Origin: Nemertoderma westbladi
Taxonomy: Eukaryota > Xenacoelomorpha > Nemertodermatida > Nemertodermatidae
Direction: 5' to 3'
DNA length: 64,000 bases
Assembly: GCA_032718475.1 (NCBI GenBank)
Contig: JAUCBJ010008501.1
Span: forward strand, 113,413-177,412
This document shows positions 43,201 through 53,656 of the stretch, piece by piece. Below the pieces are notes generated by a model that saw only the letters and a list, made by a program, of their open reading frames with translations, had not been told where the DNA came from and did not search any database. The position numbers and the translations under genes were made by a program. Position 1 is the stretch's first letter, and each line of letters opens with the position of its first letter.

Positions 43201-45720
43201 CCAGGTAGAGTTTGAATTGGTGGGTATCATTATGGCAGTCGCGATTCAGGTGGTAGTCCTTAAAACGAACTACAAAGGAAGTGAACAATCTGTAGACAAT
43301 CCGCTAATGAGCATTTAGTTTCTACGGTTGTTAACTTTGTTGTTTTTTGGCTGATTATTTCTCGATAATTCATCCTTTATGGATCAAACGATTACACATC
43401 CCACGAGATGGGGGCGGCATTCCGCCGGTGAGCGCTGCGGATGTTAGCGAGAAGCGAGGTAGTACGCGTGGCCGAGGTGCACACACACACACACACGAGA
43501 TACGAAATGCTTGAAGTGTTTAAATTAGGTGGTGTCGGGTGTCCGCTCGTGTTGCCCGTATTCCCGGTCGCTTCACGGTAAAAGCCATTGAGACCTGTTA
43601 ATGATAGGCCATTTTATCTACTCATCTTACAATACCCCTGATTGAGATTCAGTCCCCCTCTGCATGTCCTTCAACCCTCTGGGCGGGCCGTTGGCCTCTT
43701 GTAAGTTTACCCTCCATTGTTCCCGTTACTGTTCGATGTGAACTCTTTTCATTAGCGTGGACCTCTCCTCCAATCGTTTGTATATCGACGGCTCGAACAC
43801 TCGAAACGCCTCCAGTTAAAGTTTATGTTTTCTCAAACTGCGCAGCTCCGTTTTACTGTAATTGATTTCTCGTGGGAAGTTACTTTTTTTCTAGTTTTAC
43901 GTCAACAAAATTAAAATCCGTTTTCTAAAGTTGAAATTTGAATTCATTAATTTTACCCGCGTTGTTGTTAAACTTATTGACTAACCGTAACGATAAATTC
44001 CCGAGTGGTTATACTTCGTACGGAGACAAACAATTTCTTATATTTATTCCAGCGTTGACGGAACCCACTATTGATTACGGCATTCAGCGACTCTCCAAAC
44101 TAGTACCGCGCCACCCTGGAGACCCAGACAGGTTGCCAAAGGTTTGTAACCAAAATAGTTATTAATAATCAATTTGTTTTCTATTTGTCTTGAATTCACT
44201 TCTTATAGCATTGCTATTAAATTTATTACGCTATATTTTTCCATATATAAATTTTTTTTAATGGAATTCGATCTCCACAGATTATAAGAACAGTATGTAG
44301 GCTACTATAATTGGTGAAAGCTGAACCATCATTTGTGATCGGTTGAGATATTCTGATCAATGATCTGATCAAATGTTTACGATATTACTTATTTTTTTAG
44401 GAGATCGTACTCAACCGAGCGGCAGATTTGGCGGAAGCCCTTTACAGCATGTCCCGTAGTCAGCACAACTCGCTCTCCCTCCCCCTGCCTCACTCACCCA
44501 CCATGTCCAACCCCAACCCACCTATGGTCAGCTACCACCACCATCCCTTCACCGATAACAACTGCTCTTCGCACCAAAACTACGGCATGGCGACCAGTAG
44601 TAATAACGGTGAGTTCGTTGGCAAAGATAATAGGGCCACCTAGTATTAAATTAACTAAAATTATGGAAGTTTCGCCTATGGTAATGATAGGTTTACATAT
44701 AATAATGGTAGGTTCACCTACTATAATCGTATAGACTCACCTACTGATAGATTCACGTACAATAATGCTAACTTTGAATTACAATTTCTGCTCTCAGGTT
44801 TCACACGGAATGTTTCCAACTACGGACTGGATGCTTATGCGAAACCGGCCCCACCCAGCCACACTCCCGGTATATTTTCATTCTCCCCGGCTAACATGAT
44901 AAACGCAGTGAAGCAGCGGTCAGCTTTTGCTCCTGTTCGTCCCCAAAGTCCGTTACCTGGGACTCCCAATAATACACAACTAGGTAATAATGATTACTTA
45001 TAAATAATACACCACTAGATAATAATAATTACTTATAAATAATATTCAACTAGGTAATAATAATTACTTATAAATAATACACAACTAGGTAATAATAATT
45101 ACTTATAAATAATATTCAACTAGGTAATAATAATTACTTATAAATAATACACCACTAGGTAATAATAATTTCTTATAAATAATACACAACTAGGTAATAG
45201 TAATTACTTATAAATAATATTCAACTAGGTAATAATAATTACTTATAAATAATACACAACTAGGTAATAATAATTACTTATAAATAATATTCAACTAGGT
45301 AATAATAATTACTTGTAAATAATACACCACTAGGTAATAATAATTACTTATAAATAATACACAACTAGGTAATAATAATTACTTATAAATAATACACCAC
45401 TAGGTAATAATAATTACTTATAAATAATATACAACTAGGTAATAATAATTACAATTAAATTATACACAAACCACTCTGTAATATATAAATAGTTACTAAC
45501 ATGGGAAATAATAATAATAATAATTTATGTTGAATAAATAATAATTCTTCGCCTATCTCTCTATGTATTAACATGATTCAAAAATGCATAATTTCTTGAC
45601 TTTGTTTTAGGAGGGTCGCTCTCACCCCAGAGCTACAGTAATTCTCTGATGGCACCGTATTCTATGTCCGCATGTTCTAACCAAGGTTATCTACCATCCA
45701 CTGTCATTCCTGCCAGATAG
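31169..45720 (+). CDS. EBF: EBF/COE transcription factor (12 coding exons, 531 aa)
   Basis: Joined exons: 31169-31290, 33996-34152, 34682-34801, 35430-35503, 35802-35870, 41797-41933, 42286-42482, 42836-42962, 44053-44141, 44401-44608, 44798-44983, 45611-45720. All junctions are GT-AG and phases agree. The N-terminus [20 protein letters not shown] is the family signature. The DNA-binding domain (about 43-250) includes [16 protein letters not shown] and the COE zinc knuckle H-X3-C-X2-C-X5-C around residue 155. An IPT/TIG domain (about 252-337) includes [11 protein letters not shown] and IIIGDNFF. A helix-loop-helix dimerisation region follows (about 345-390), with one helix 2 ([17 protein letters not shown]). 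The Ser/Pro-rich tail holds [23 protein letters not shown] proteins are nuclear dimeric activators used in neural, muscle and mesodermal specification. Oddities: repeated donors after exons 1 and 11, and a LINE in intron 1. Confidence 0.95.
31238..31637 (+). repeat. 57-bp tandem array of exon-1 end plus splice donor (7 units)
   Basis: Units of 57 bp start at 31238, 31295, 31352, 31409, 31466, 31523 and 31580 (the last is 58 bp through one extra A). Each encodes a 19-residue block like [17 protein letters not shown] and ends in AAG|GTTAGTGAG or, in unit 1, AAG|GTTGGTGAG. The frame stays open through all units, so use of the donor of any of units 1-6 would join exon 2 in the right phase. The seventh unit shifts frame. 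Unit 1 differs most (PPP in place of QPQ) and seems to be the original exon end. Confidence 0.95.
31690..31938 (-). repeat. Inverted dispersed copy of the 1.8-kb satellite, left part
   Basis: It matches the reverse complement of 56160-56250 (AAGTGTTTTATAGCGCTTAT, ACTAATTCGTTTATTGTTTT). It is split by the LINE and continues at 33431-33560. Confidence 0.8.
31939..33422 (-). pseudogene. 5'-truncated LINE in EBF intron 1 (frameshifted RT)
   Basis: Nearly identical to the intact copy at 24302-25768 but inverted. The 3' (TAG)n tail is at 31939-31957 and the 5' truncation near 33422. It is flanked by ATTGTTTT at 31931-31938 and 33423-33430, an 8-bp target-site duplication. An 8-bp insertion near 32555-32565 (TTGTTCTG relative to the intact copy) breaks the RT frame into two pieces (33414 down to about 32560, then about 32560 to 31990). 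The RT catalytic aspartates are present in the upstream piece. It is antisense to EBF. Confidence 0.92.
33431..33560 (-). repeat. Inverted dispersed satellite copy, right part
   Basis: It continues the repeat interrupted by the LINE: GGTTAGATTCAG, TGTAACCTG and TATTCTTCACATGGGG match the reverse complement of 56100-56175. Confidence 0.75.
33996..34152 (+). CDS. EBF: EBF exon 2
   Basis: Acceptor TTTTCCAG, donor ACG|GTAAGG. Encodes the start of the DNA-binding domain ([19 protein letters not shown]...). Confidence 0.95.
34345..34500 (-). mobile_element. Probable tRNA-derived SINE in EBF intron 2
   Basis: Read on the - strand, GTGGAGTGGTGAATTCC resembles a pol III A box and TCCTGGGTTCGATCCCGTG contains a perfect B box (GGTTCGATCC). 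Cloverleaf pairing is not preserved, so a SINE head rather than a tRNA gene. Confidence 0.65.
34682..34801 (+). CDS. EBF: EBF exon 3
   Basis: Forty codons, phase 0 at both ends. Encodes [17 protein letters not shown] and the YVRLIDS strand. Confidence 0.95.
35430..35503 (+). CDS. EBF: EBF exon 4
   Basis: Encodes [20 protein letters not shown] and the first cysteine of the zinc knuckle. Donor CAG|GTAAGT. Confidence 0.95.
35802..35870 (+). CDS. EBF: EBF exon 5
   Basis: Encodes the rest of the zinc knuckle ([13 protein letters not shown]) and PSDPVIID. Acceptor TTTTTCAG. Confidence 0.95.
35871..41796 (+). other. EBF intron 5 (5.9 kb)
   Basis: The longest intron of the gene. It contains a G-rich run (37638-37648), the second small TIR element (38962-39187) and a poly-C run (39189-39213). 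TTTATTGTTTTGGTTA occurs at 36349-36364. At 41620-41650 a GTTCGATTCCCGCACC-type B-box-like sequence (in complement) may be a tRNA-derived SINE remnant. No other gene recognised. Confidence 0.7.
41797..41933 (+). CDS. EBF: EBF exon 6
   Basis: Encodes [18 protein letters not shown] and RDMRRFQIV, near-invariant in the family. Donor CAG|GTATGT. Confidence 0.95.
42286..42482 (+). CDS. EBF: EBF exon 7
   Basis: Encodes [13 protein letters not shown] and the first half of the IPT/TIG domain. Donor GAG|GTGAGA. Confidence 0.95.
42836..42962 (+). CDS. EBF: EBF exon 8
   Basis: Second half of the IPT/TIG domain ([29 protein letters not shown]). Confidence 0.95.
44053..44141 (+). CDS. EBF: EBF exon 9
   Basis: Encodes [20 protein letters not shown], helix 1 of the dimerisation region. 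Donor AAG|GTTTGT. Confidence 0.95.
44401..44608 (+). CDS. EBF: EBF exon 10
   Basis: Encodes the single helix 2 and a His/Ser/Asn-rich linker. Donor ACG|GTGAGT. Confidence 0.95.
44798..44983 (+). CDS. EBF: EBF exon 11
   Basis: Encodes the conserved IFSFSPANM block. The exon end (AATAATACACAACTAG) and the donor GTAATA form the first unit of a tandem array. Confidence 0.9.
44968..45465 (+). repeat. 35-bp tandem array starting at the exon 11 donor (~14 units)
   Basis: The unit is GTAATAATAATTACTTATAA followed by ATAATACACAACTAG. The first unit straddles the real exon 11/intron boundary; the rest are intronic. Two sub-types alternate (ACACAACTAG, ACACCACTAG and ATTCAACTAG). Thirty-five is not a multiple of 3 and in-frame stops follow the first donor, so later donors would not give a full-length protein. 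Confidence 0.9.
45611..45720 (+). CDS. EBF: EBF exon 12 (last)
   Basis: Acceptor TTGTTTTAG; ends STVIPAR then TAG at 45718-45720. Confidence 0.9.
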
Positions 45721-45761
45721 GGGGAGTTCTCTAATGTTTATGTGGGGAGTCTTAAAACTCG

Positions 45762-45767
45762 AATAAA
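45762..45767 (+). terminator. Possible polyadenylation signal of EBF
   Basis: AATAAA about 40 nt after the stop codon. Other signals lie further downstream, so the used site is not certain. Confidence 0.35.
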
Positions 45768-46858
45768 GTCGATATCTCGGAGATTGTGATTCTGTCGACA
45801 CCGTTGATACGTACTTTTTTTTAATGCGGTTTAATTAATTTTAATAATCTCTTTACTTAAACGTTGTTGTATGAAATATTTGCAGGATCTTTGTAAATTC
45901 CAAACTCCTTCTGGTTGGTATCTACTAGAAACTGGCTATGCGGGCCATAATACTGTTCACGTTTTCTAACAATATAATCAATGAATTTGTTTATTGATAA
46001 GTATTTTATATTTATTTTCGTATTCGTGACAAACTTGAATGTTTATATTATGATAGCCCTGTCATGACTGTTACGCAATTGAACATTGAGTTGCGTTTTA
46101 TATTACAGTAATAATTTATAATTGTAAAACATGAAACAGTGTCCGAAGTATCTCACAGATAATCCAATTTAACAGGCCCACACATGTACATGATCAACTC
46201 CTGTTTATTTAATAATGTATAGTAATTATGGGGAGAGCCACTTATTTAGTATAAGCCATGGTTCACCGATATCATTGGCGGGCACAGCGTTGGCCTAGCA
46301 GTTGTGAACTTCACATACTTCGTAACAACTTTTTATTATTGTGACTGATTTAGATTTCAGTATATTTTATTACCAGTCATAGTCTATCTATACTATTGTA
46401 TTGTATTGTGTATCATATTCAAATGAATGTATATACGTTGTCTATATTGTGCAATGTGCAGTATGAAAATTTGTGCAATAACTTTATGATAGGAAATATC
46501 TGTTCTTGGTATTATTGGAAGAAACACGTGTGTTTCAATTTGGTGCAAAACTTCGTGTAATATTATTTGTTATGCCAAACTCTTTTAGTATGTAGTATAG
46601 GAGACGACATTTGTATTATTGATTGTTAAATATAAATTGTTTTGTTACTGTGTTTTGTATAAAGACCTTGTTCATTTGGAATGCCATATTCACCCCTGTG
46701 ATGACACCCTAGTTTATCTTATCGGTTTAAATTAAATTTTTTAAATACGAAGATTTTATTTTATGTGCCAAATTGCTCAGTTAGTTCCTGCAACCTGACA
46801 GTTAATTATGCGTTTATTGTTTTGGTTATGTTTAGTGTCATGTTAGTTCTATAAAATC
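45768..46858. other. Probable EBF 3' UTR and flank
   Basis: AT-rich, no ORF. TTTATTGTTTTGGTTA recurs at 46813-46828. Confidence 0.4.
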
Positions 46859-46945
46859 TAGGGAGTTGTCGCGGTGCAACTTTGTTGATAAGCAGACATA
46901 TGTAGCATTCTTAATGCACGCTGCATTGGGCTTGCCATAGTTGTG
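46859..46945 (+). pseudogene. Fragment of the LINE 3' end
   Basis: Similar to 25680-25760 (GGAGTTGTCGCGGTGCAACT, then ATTCTTAATGCACGCTGCAT) with gaps. A short old relic. Confidence 0.75.
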
Positions 46946-48833
46946 GATTGCATGGTGGTGACAAAGACAAAATGATTTTGTTAATCTGGCTTAGCATCTC
47001 AATGTGCGGCTTCAATACAGCAGGCCGATTATACAGCAGATAGATAAAACCTGGAGTTCTTTCCTATTCACATCCTCCAACTTTCTACCACATTTCTCTT
47101 CAAGTCATTTACTGGTGTTAGTAAACATTGTTATAAGATTCTCATTGCTGGATTTATCATTGATAAGACATATGGATCATATAATTCTAGAGAACACAGA
47201 TTCGGTAGTAGGTTGACTCCCATGACAATCTACTTTTTTACGGGAAACTCCTAAAATAATTACATGGGGGTGACATAAATAAGTATTTCTTATATTAATG
47301 TTTGCCTACTTTAATTAAAGCTCGTTTAACTAATCAAGTACCAAAACCTCCCAACAAAAACGCTGTTATTAAGAATACAATTTGACATCAGATAAAACAT
47401 TAATAGGAGTCAGATTTTGACGTTGTAGTTTTTTGACACATCTAGTTGTACCGTGAAATCGTTTAATTAGCGTCACACACTACAACTGCATTCGGCCTCA
47501 CAGGCCATAGTAAGATAAACAAGGCAAAGTAGAGAGAATGCTTGCATCACTCTATGCAGGTAAATTGAGAGCCGGCATGTTGGGTTTAATCCCAAGGGGT
47601 GACCCGTGTATGCCAACAACGGCATAAAAGCAATTTCTTGTTGGACATTATTTTTTCATGGTGTTTAATGCATAATGGATGAAGTATCCTTTAATCGAAG
47701 CTGAGTTTACTTTGGCTGATGATAAATTAATTTCGGTTATGAATTTTATAATTCAGTATGGCATGATTAATAATATTAGTAATGGCCGAGCTACTTAGGA
47801 AACTGTTATTGTATTTGTATTTCATTATCGCAGCGTTGGACGCACATAATTTAATCAGGTATCTTATAGCCAGCTATCTATCATTAGTAAACAAATACTT
47901 TGAGCGTTACTAGTAATAATCTCGGACACAAAATCACCACAGACTATAATACCTTACCGGTTAAAACTAATAATGTTGATACCTAATCCAAACCATAACT
48001 GGAGTTTGCCCTTGGCACTAATGTTGTTTTTTTTATTTTGAGCAAATTGTCTTAATCGCTGCGTTTGGTTTTCGAAAGTCATAGAGACAGAATCGTCAAT
48101 AATTCAGAGATTTGGGCAACGCATTTTATTCCATCCAAAATTTAGTTATCTTTATTTAGGATGTGGGTGCGGCTACAAAGTATAATTTGTTAGAAGGTCT
48201 CGCTGAACAACTGATATGTAACATTTCTTGTATGATCATGAAAAAAGGCAGCTATTCTGTTTGATTCGACCGGTATCATATTCATATACTCGAATTGAAT
48301 ACCCACTAAAACTCATGCCGAGATTCCGGTCAAGCTATGGTAGGCGATACTCGCAACTCTCCACGGGTCTTGTCATATGGAAAAATCACGAACTTCTCCT
48401 TAAATTGACCACGTCTTCATTTGGGCACCTGAAAATCATAACCCTGACCCTATTAACAAACGAAAATGGCATTGACGTTCGTCTAGAATTGTCCCTCCTG
48501 TAAAAGTTTGTAGCAGCCCTACGTTGCAATGCCTGGGTGTATTTGTACCATCATATTGTTTAATCGAATGCAAGGGGTGGGAGCTGGAACATAACACTAG
48601 TACATTTTGGGCAAATATATACAGTATTGCACAGGTGCAGTGTATGCTGGTGGTGGAATGGCACTTGGTTTTAAATCATTAAAAAAATTATGTAGTTACA
48701 GGTAACACAACAACAACCAGGTTTCAACACAATCGCAACACAATGTTCTGCAGAAATAGTTTAATATCCAACCTGAAGTTAAATTATTTTTATACGGTTT
48801 ACCAGACACTACTAGCTGAGCTGATGGCGCTTC

Positions 48834-48876
<43 letters not shown>

Positions 48877-50660
48877 TTGAGAATGTAATTTCTTGAATTG
48901 TGAATTGAAACTGAAGTATATTCTAATATTGCGAGACATTTAGCAACTAATTCATTCGATGACCTAAATCCAGCTAATTTCTCGAATGGACCGGCCTGTC
49001 CCTATATCTAAAATACGTTTTGCGTTTTCCTCCAAATGTCACTTTTGCTTGACTGGAGACTGAAGGGAGTAGTACTGCTTTAGTGCATAGTTTCCCTGAT
49101 TACATTTGCGATTCCTTTTCAAAAGGACGGCCAACGCAGTGTAATTCGCGTGCCACTCAACAACGATGGAACTAGGTTAGCCGCAATGGCGTTCAATCAC
49201 GCTTGAGTGCTTCAGTCCGGTTGACTCACACAACCCCCATATGAAAGCTCCGAGATTTAGCTACATAACTCGTAGCGGCAAGAAGGCAACAAACTCTTAA
49301 GCGGAGGGGGGAGATGCAGGTTTCGAGTGGAGATGAGATTTAGGTAGTGGATGGAAATAAGGCCCAGTAGGGCAATCAAAGCCATACGGGACCAATTGGT
49401 CTTTCTTATAGCCAAGGTCTCGGGTAACTGGATTAATTGTGAATCGCCATTACCGGTAATGCGGGCTAGGCGGGATCGCATCCACACACTGTCCTCTGAA
49501 CCCACAATATGGCATTGCATAAATAAAAGCTGGTTGCAATGTCTTTTAATAGGCATTACTTACCTGGGTATCGGCGAACGCCCACCCTCAAACAGTACCT
49601 AAACAGGATTAACTTTAATGTCGATTTATCGATGTTAGCTATTAAACGTAAAAGTCACAGTATGGGGTGCCTCCTATGAGTAACGCGTGATCGCGTGAAG
49701 TCTTAGGCCTCACACCTTCAGTGATACATACATGATTATTGTTTAGTTTGCCGATGTGGCGGGGGGACGCTTCCCATTTTGGAAGTTGAGCGATATGTGA
49801 TCTGTGATATGTTACTATTTCATGCAATAGTTCGAGAAAGTGACGTGGAATTAAAACAATTATTATTTGTCTTCCGTCAATCAATGTATAGATACTGAAA
49901 TACTCTTGGATTTTGCTGATACCAATTCAAAATTTAGCTAATGTTTGATCTTTTATTATGTACTAGAATAAAAGATGTTGAGGGAAAGAAAAATATAATA
50001 AGAAGAAACAAAATTAATTCAAATCGAATTCTCTCAATCTCCTTTGAATAAAAATGAGAAATATTCTAGCGTCGCGCGAATTCAAAACAATTACATACAA
50101 TATTTCGAAATTATCTTTCGACTTATTTCGAATTTAATGCCTTTGTAAATGATACCCTTTTTTCTACGAAATATCAAATGTACAGTTTGAGAAGAAAGGA
50201 TTTTAATGACTCGTTACGTCTGCTTGTAGGAAGTTGTTTAATGGACACCCTTGGGAGGATGTCTTGAGAGCTTCTTCTGTTCGAGAGTTACAGAGCTTCA
50301 TCCCCTGAGATTGAAACTCGTAGTACCATTTGGATGGTGGCCATTAGTGACTCCTATAATGTCACCCAATGCTCTAACTACCTCTCGACGCCGCAGTCCC
50401 TTTTCATTAGCGTCGATCGTGCTCTATACATATATAAACTACATCGACCAACGTTCATTCACGTGCGGATGCACCACCAAAGTGGCTGGGATGAAAGCGA
50501 AACGCCGTTCTAACCGAAACCGGTAGTGTTTGGTGAAGAATGAAGAATTCACATAGCGATAACAAATTCCACAATGAACAGTAAGGGGCGCTGAACTACT
50601 AAAAGATATCAGATTCTTCCATTTACTAGGTGTCGTCGCGATACGGCTGATTTTTTGTGG
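46946..50660. other. Intergenic, no gene recognised
   Basis: Open frames are short and have no recognisable motifs. It contains an (AG)n microsatellite at 48837-48873. Confidence 0.55.
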
Positions 50661-50738
50661 GAGTAGCCGTAACGCGACATTCAAAGTCGCGTTACGGCTA
50701 CTCTAAAAGTCGCGTTACGGATAATTGTCGCGTTACGG
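50661..50738. repeat. Perfect 18-bp-stem hairpin plus direct repeats
   Basis: GAGTAGCCGTAACGCGAC (50661-50678), a 7-nt loop, then its exact complement (50686-50703). GTCGCGTTACGG occurs twice more at 50709-50720 and 50727-50738, and a diverged copy (GTCGCGATACGGCTGA) lies just upstream at about 50633. Confidence 0.9.
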
Positions 50739-50996
50739 CAAATCTATTGTCTTGGTCTTACATAGGGAATCATTATCAATTTTATTCTATGGTGTTTACG
50801 TACAGATGAAGTCCGAAAAATGTAATGTAATAATGTTTTACAGCATGGGAGTATCCAGACGACAACATATACAGTACAACTTCGCGAGTTTATGATCGAT
50901 TACCATGATGGTATTGACAGATGGGAGGCCATGAGGAGGTAAATTGCGGACTTACAAGGTATCAATCAGATAGTACTTTCAGGTCTATCTTTTACC

Positions 50997-51065
50997 TGAG
51001 CCGCTAGCTGAATAGTTAGAGCGTCAGACTTCCAACCCGGAGGTCACCAGTTAAAATCAACACAT
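50997..51065 (+). mobile_element. Degenerate tRNA-derived SINE head
   Basis: AGCTGAATAGTTAGAGCGTC has an A-box-like sequence. GGTCACCAGTTAAAATC stands where a B box would be but has lost the consensus. Not a functional tRNA by eye. Confidence 0.5.
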
Positions 51066-51242
51066 ACACTCTCATTTATGATAACATAAATAAAAACAAA
51101 ATGTTATAATAATATTAAATCATTCATTCACCCATAACACCAATAATAAATTATAAACTACACAATCATGTTCGAATACGCCAGCTGGAAAATGGGGCAC
51201 CAACATATCGCCGACCGTCGTGCATACATTAATAATAACAGG

Positions 51243-51942
51243 TTACACTTTGCCGTGCCATTATAGCAATTTTTTTTTATATAATAAAATGATCTTAAAG
51301 TATTTGTTCTAGAACAAAATAATTTCTATATTAAATGAATAGATAATATGTTGTAGAACATTAAAAAAAGTAACAAAAACTAGCTAGTATAAAAAATTTA
51401 TACAAAGATAGCATGAATGTAGACAATTTTTGTCGAGTAGAGAGCTTCATGACAGAATGACAGTGGGAACAAGTAGGATCATCATTGAGCCCAAGACCAT
51501 GTCTATTCCACCACAACGAAATGTCAGAAGTCAATGCAGCATAAATCTGAGATTCTCTTATAAAAACCATACACTCAAACGTGCATGAATCTTCAAAACC
51601 CTGACAGTCAAAGGGCCTTGATAAAGCCATAATGAAAAAATAATAAAAAAAGAGGTAGCTCAGGAAAAACAGAAAATCATAAACAAGTAAGAAAATAATA
51701 TTCTAGAATAAAAAATAATCGAGTATCTAAGCTACAATTAACTATAATAAATAGTACAATGTAATAAAAATTAAACTTTGAAAAAAATTGAAATAGGTGT
51801 GTACCAAACGCAATAGAGCAAAAACTAGCTAGTATAAAAAATTTGAACGTAACAAAATGTAATTGTTCGTAGAGTATATTACAATCTAAATAGAATTATA
51901 TTGAATAATTGAATATTTAGGTGCCACGGCAAACTGTAAGAG
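51243..51942. mobile_element. Possible ~700-bp MITE with imperfect TIRs
   Basis: TTACACTTTGCCGTGCCA near 51243 pairs with TGCCACGGCAAACTGTAA near 51922 (two mismatches). The inside is very AT-rich and contains a direct repeat CTAGCTAGTATAAAAAATTT at about 51380 and 51826. No transposase. Confidence 0.4.
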
Positions 51943-52189
51943 AGACTGTTATTAAACAATGCTATAATAGCAGCAAAAGAAGCAATGAATGGTTTTGTGG
52001 AACATATTCCATTACTTCATAACGATGTTGTTAACCAACGCCTGGCTCGCTACCTACACCATGTTATGTTCGGGGTCTGACAAGCAGGCAATGGCCGTCC
52101 TTCCGGCCGCCGATCACCCAGTCAAAGGTCCAGCTGCATTGGGAGGGGGTGGTGATCCCGACTGGCATGTTGGTGGGGTGAACCACCCC

Positions 52190-52415
52190 ATCGCAGCCGA
52201 ACTTTTTCTTACCAACCCACCACCGAACAACCCCTTCGCGGCCGAATCATTCCTACCCAACCCACCACCGAACAACCCCTTCGCGGCCGAATCATTCCTA
52301 CCCAACCCACCACCGAACCACCCCTTCGCGGCCGAATCATTCCTACCCAACCCACCACTAGAACATCCCCTTCGCGGCCGAACCATTCCAACCCACCCCA
52401 CCACCGAACCAAATG
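52190..52415. repeat. 45-bp VNTR, about four copies
   Basis: The unit includes CCCCTTCGCGGCCGAATCAT and CCTACCCAACCCACCACCG. In one + frame it reads NNPFAAESFLPNPPP in tandem (open 51989-52432), but the opposite strand is equally open. I treat the peptide as unproven. Confidence 0.85.
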
Positions 52416-52566
52416 CCATACGCGGGCGATGACTGGTTAATTCATGAGCTTTAGTTTTAGATACTTTTAATTTGTTAGTATAATGATAAATTCAAAGCGC
52501 AATATTTCGGCAATATACTGATATACACCATGTCCCAGAATATAGTGTCGTAATTCAGTGACACGC

Positions 52567-52583
52567 CCCCCCCCCCCCCCCCC
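52567..52583. repeat. Poly-C tract
   Basis: Uninterrupted run of about 17 C residues. Confidence 0.9.
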
Positions 52584-53462
52584 TAATTTTTCTACAAATC
52601 TTAATGAGATTGCATGAAATTTGAAAAAGAGATAGTTTCACCTCCCGACCACTGACTGGGTGAGCCAGAATTTTTATTTTTGCTTTCAATCTTTAGCTAC
52701 AAGCGTTTAAAAAAGTGTCTCCAGCGATATTACACCAGTTACACCGCAGTTATTCTTAAACCTTATAGTGATTTGTTGGTACTGATAGAAAGCTGACCGT
52801 ACAAGGATTCCAAATATGTAACGCAATTTGAATTTCGTTGAAAAATAGCTGAGATATGGGCGTTCAAATTTTGCATGGTTATGCATCTATGCGAGGCTAT
52901 TTTATTATATTTAATAAATACATTATAATCTGGAATATCCCAGAGAGTATAAAAATACTACAGCTACTGTATTACTTCGTTCTATTTTTCAATTTCTATT
53001 TATTGATAAAATCAATCCATTATATCAAATGTCAAATCGGCGTAGTTTATGGTACAAAAATATTAGTTTCTCTCCACGATCCGGAAGTAGACGAGAGCGT
53101 TTCTCATCAAATACATTACCAACCTCTACAAATATTCGCTCGGAATAATTAGAAGACGCTGGTGATACTAAATATATGTACAAGTATTTGTAAAGTAGGA
53201 AACGCTCTTCTCGTCCCGTTTAGTTGGGATAATTGACATACTTATCTTCTTCTGAATTCATACTGTAATATTAATAAAGTCAAATTCCTATCCTGACCTA
53301 GTATCATGAACTTGCTGATCATGATCCAGCACGTTATCTATCGACGCAGGACCTAACGCCCAAAGGACCAAATGACGTGGTACCCTCCCTCCCTCCCTCC
53401 AGTTCTGTTGATGCATAAAGGTACCATATAGCTGATTCAAGAAAAAAGTGGTAATATATTAA
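52584..53462. other. Intergenic, nothing recognised
   Basis: AT-rich, short open frames only. A (CCCT)n run lies at about 53386-53400. Confidence 0.5.
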
Positions 53463-53463
53463 A

Positions 53464-53545
53464 AATCCGGCTTTGGCCGGAATTCCGGCCGGATTTTTTT
53501 TACAAATCCGGCTCCGGCTCCGGCCTGGCCGTTTTGAAAATAGTC
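53464..53545. repeat. CCGG-rich palindromic cluster
   Basis: The 16-bp perfect palindrome GGCCGGAATTCCGGCC (53475-53490) sits between inverted AATCCGG and CCGGATT. It is followed by repeated ATCCGGC/TCCGGC units, in an otherwise AT-rich setting. Confidence 0.85.
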
Positions 53546-53656
53546 AATCCGGCAGATCCCTAGTTTACTATGCAATAATTAATAATCAATATTATCAAAG
53601 GAAACAAATGCAGTCAATTACAGATTATACATTTCAACATATTTTTAGATTGAAAC

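Noticed and set aside
50997-51065. A functional tRNA gene
   Set aside because: The A-box-like part is good but the B box and acceptor pairing are degenerate, so a SINE relic fits better.
51989-52432. 147-codon frame with Pro-rich 15-residue repeats
   Set aside because: It is a 45-bp VNTR; the complementary strand shows an equally long frame, and no gene structure surrounds it.
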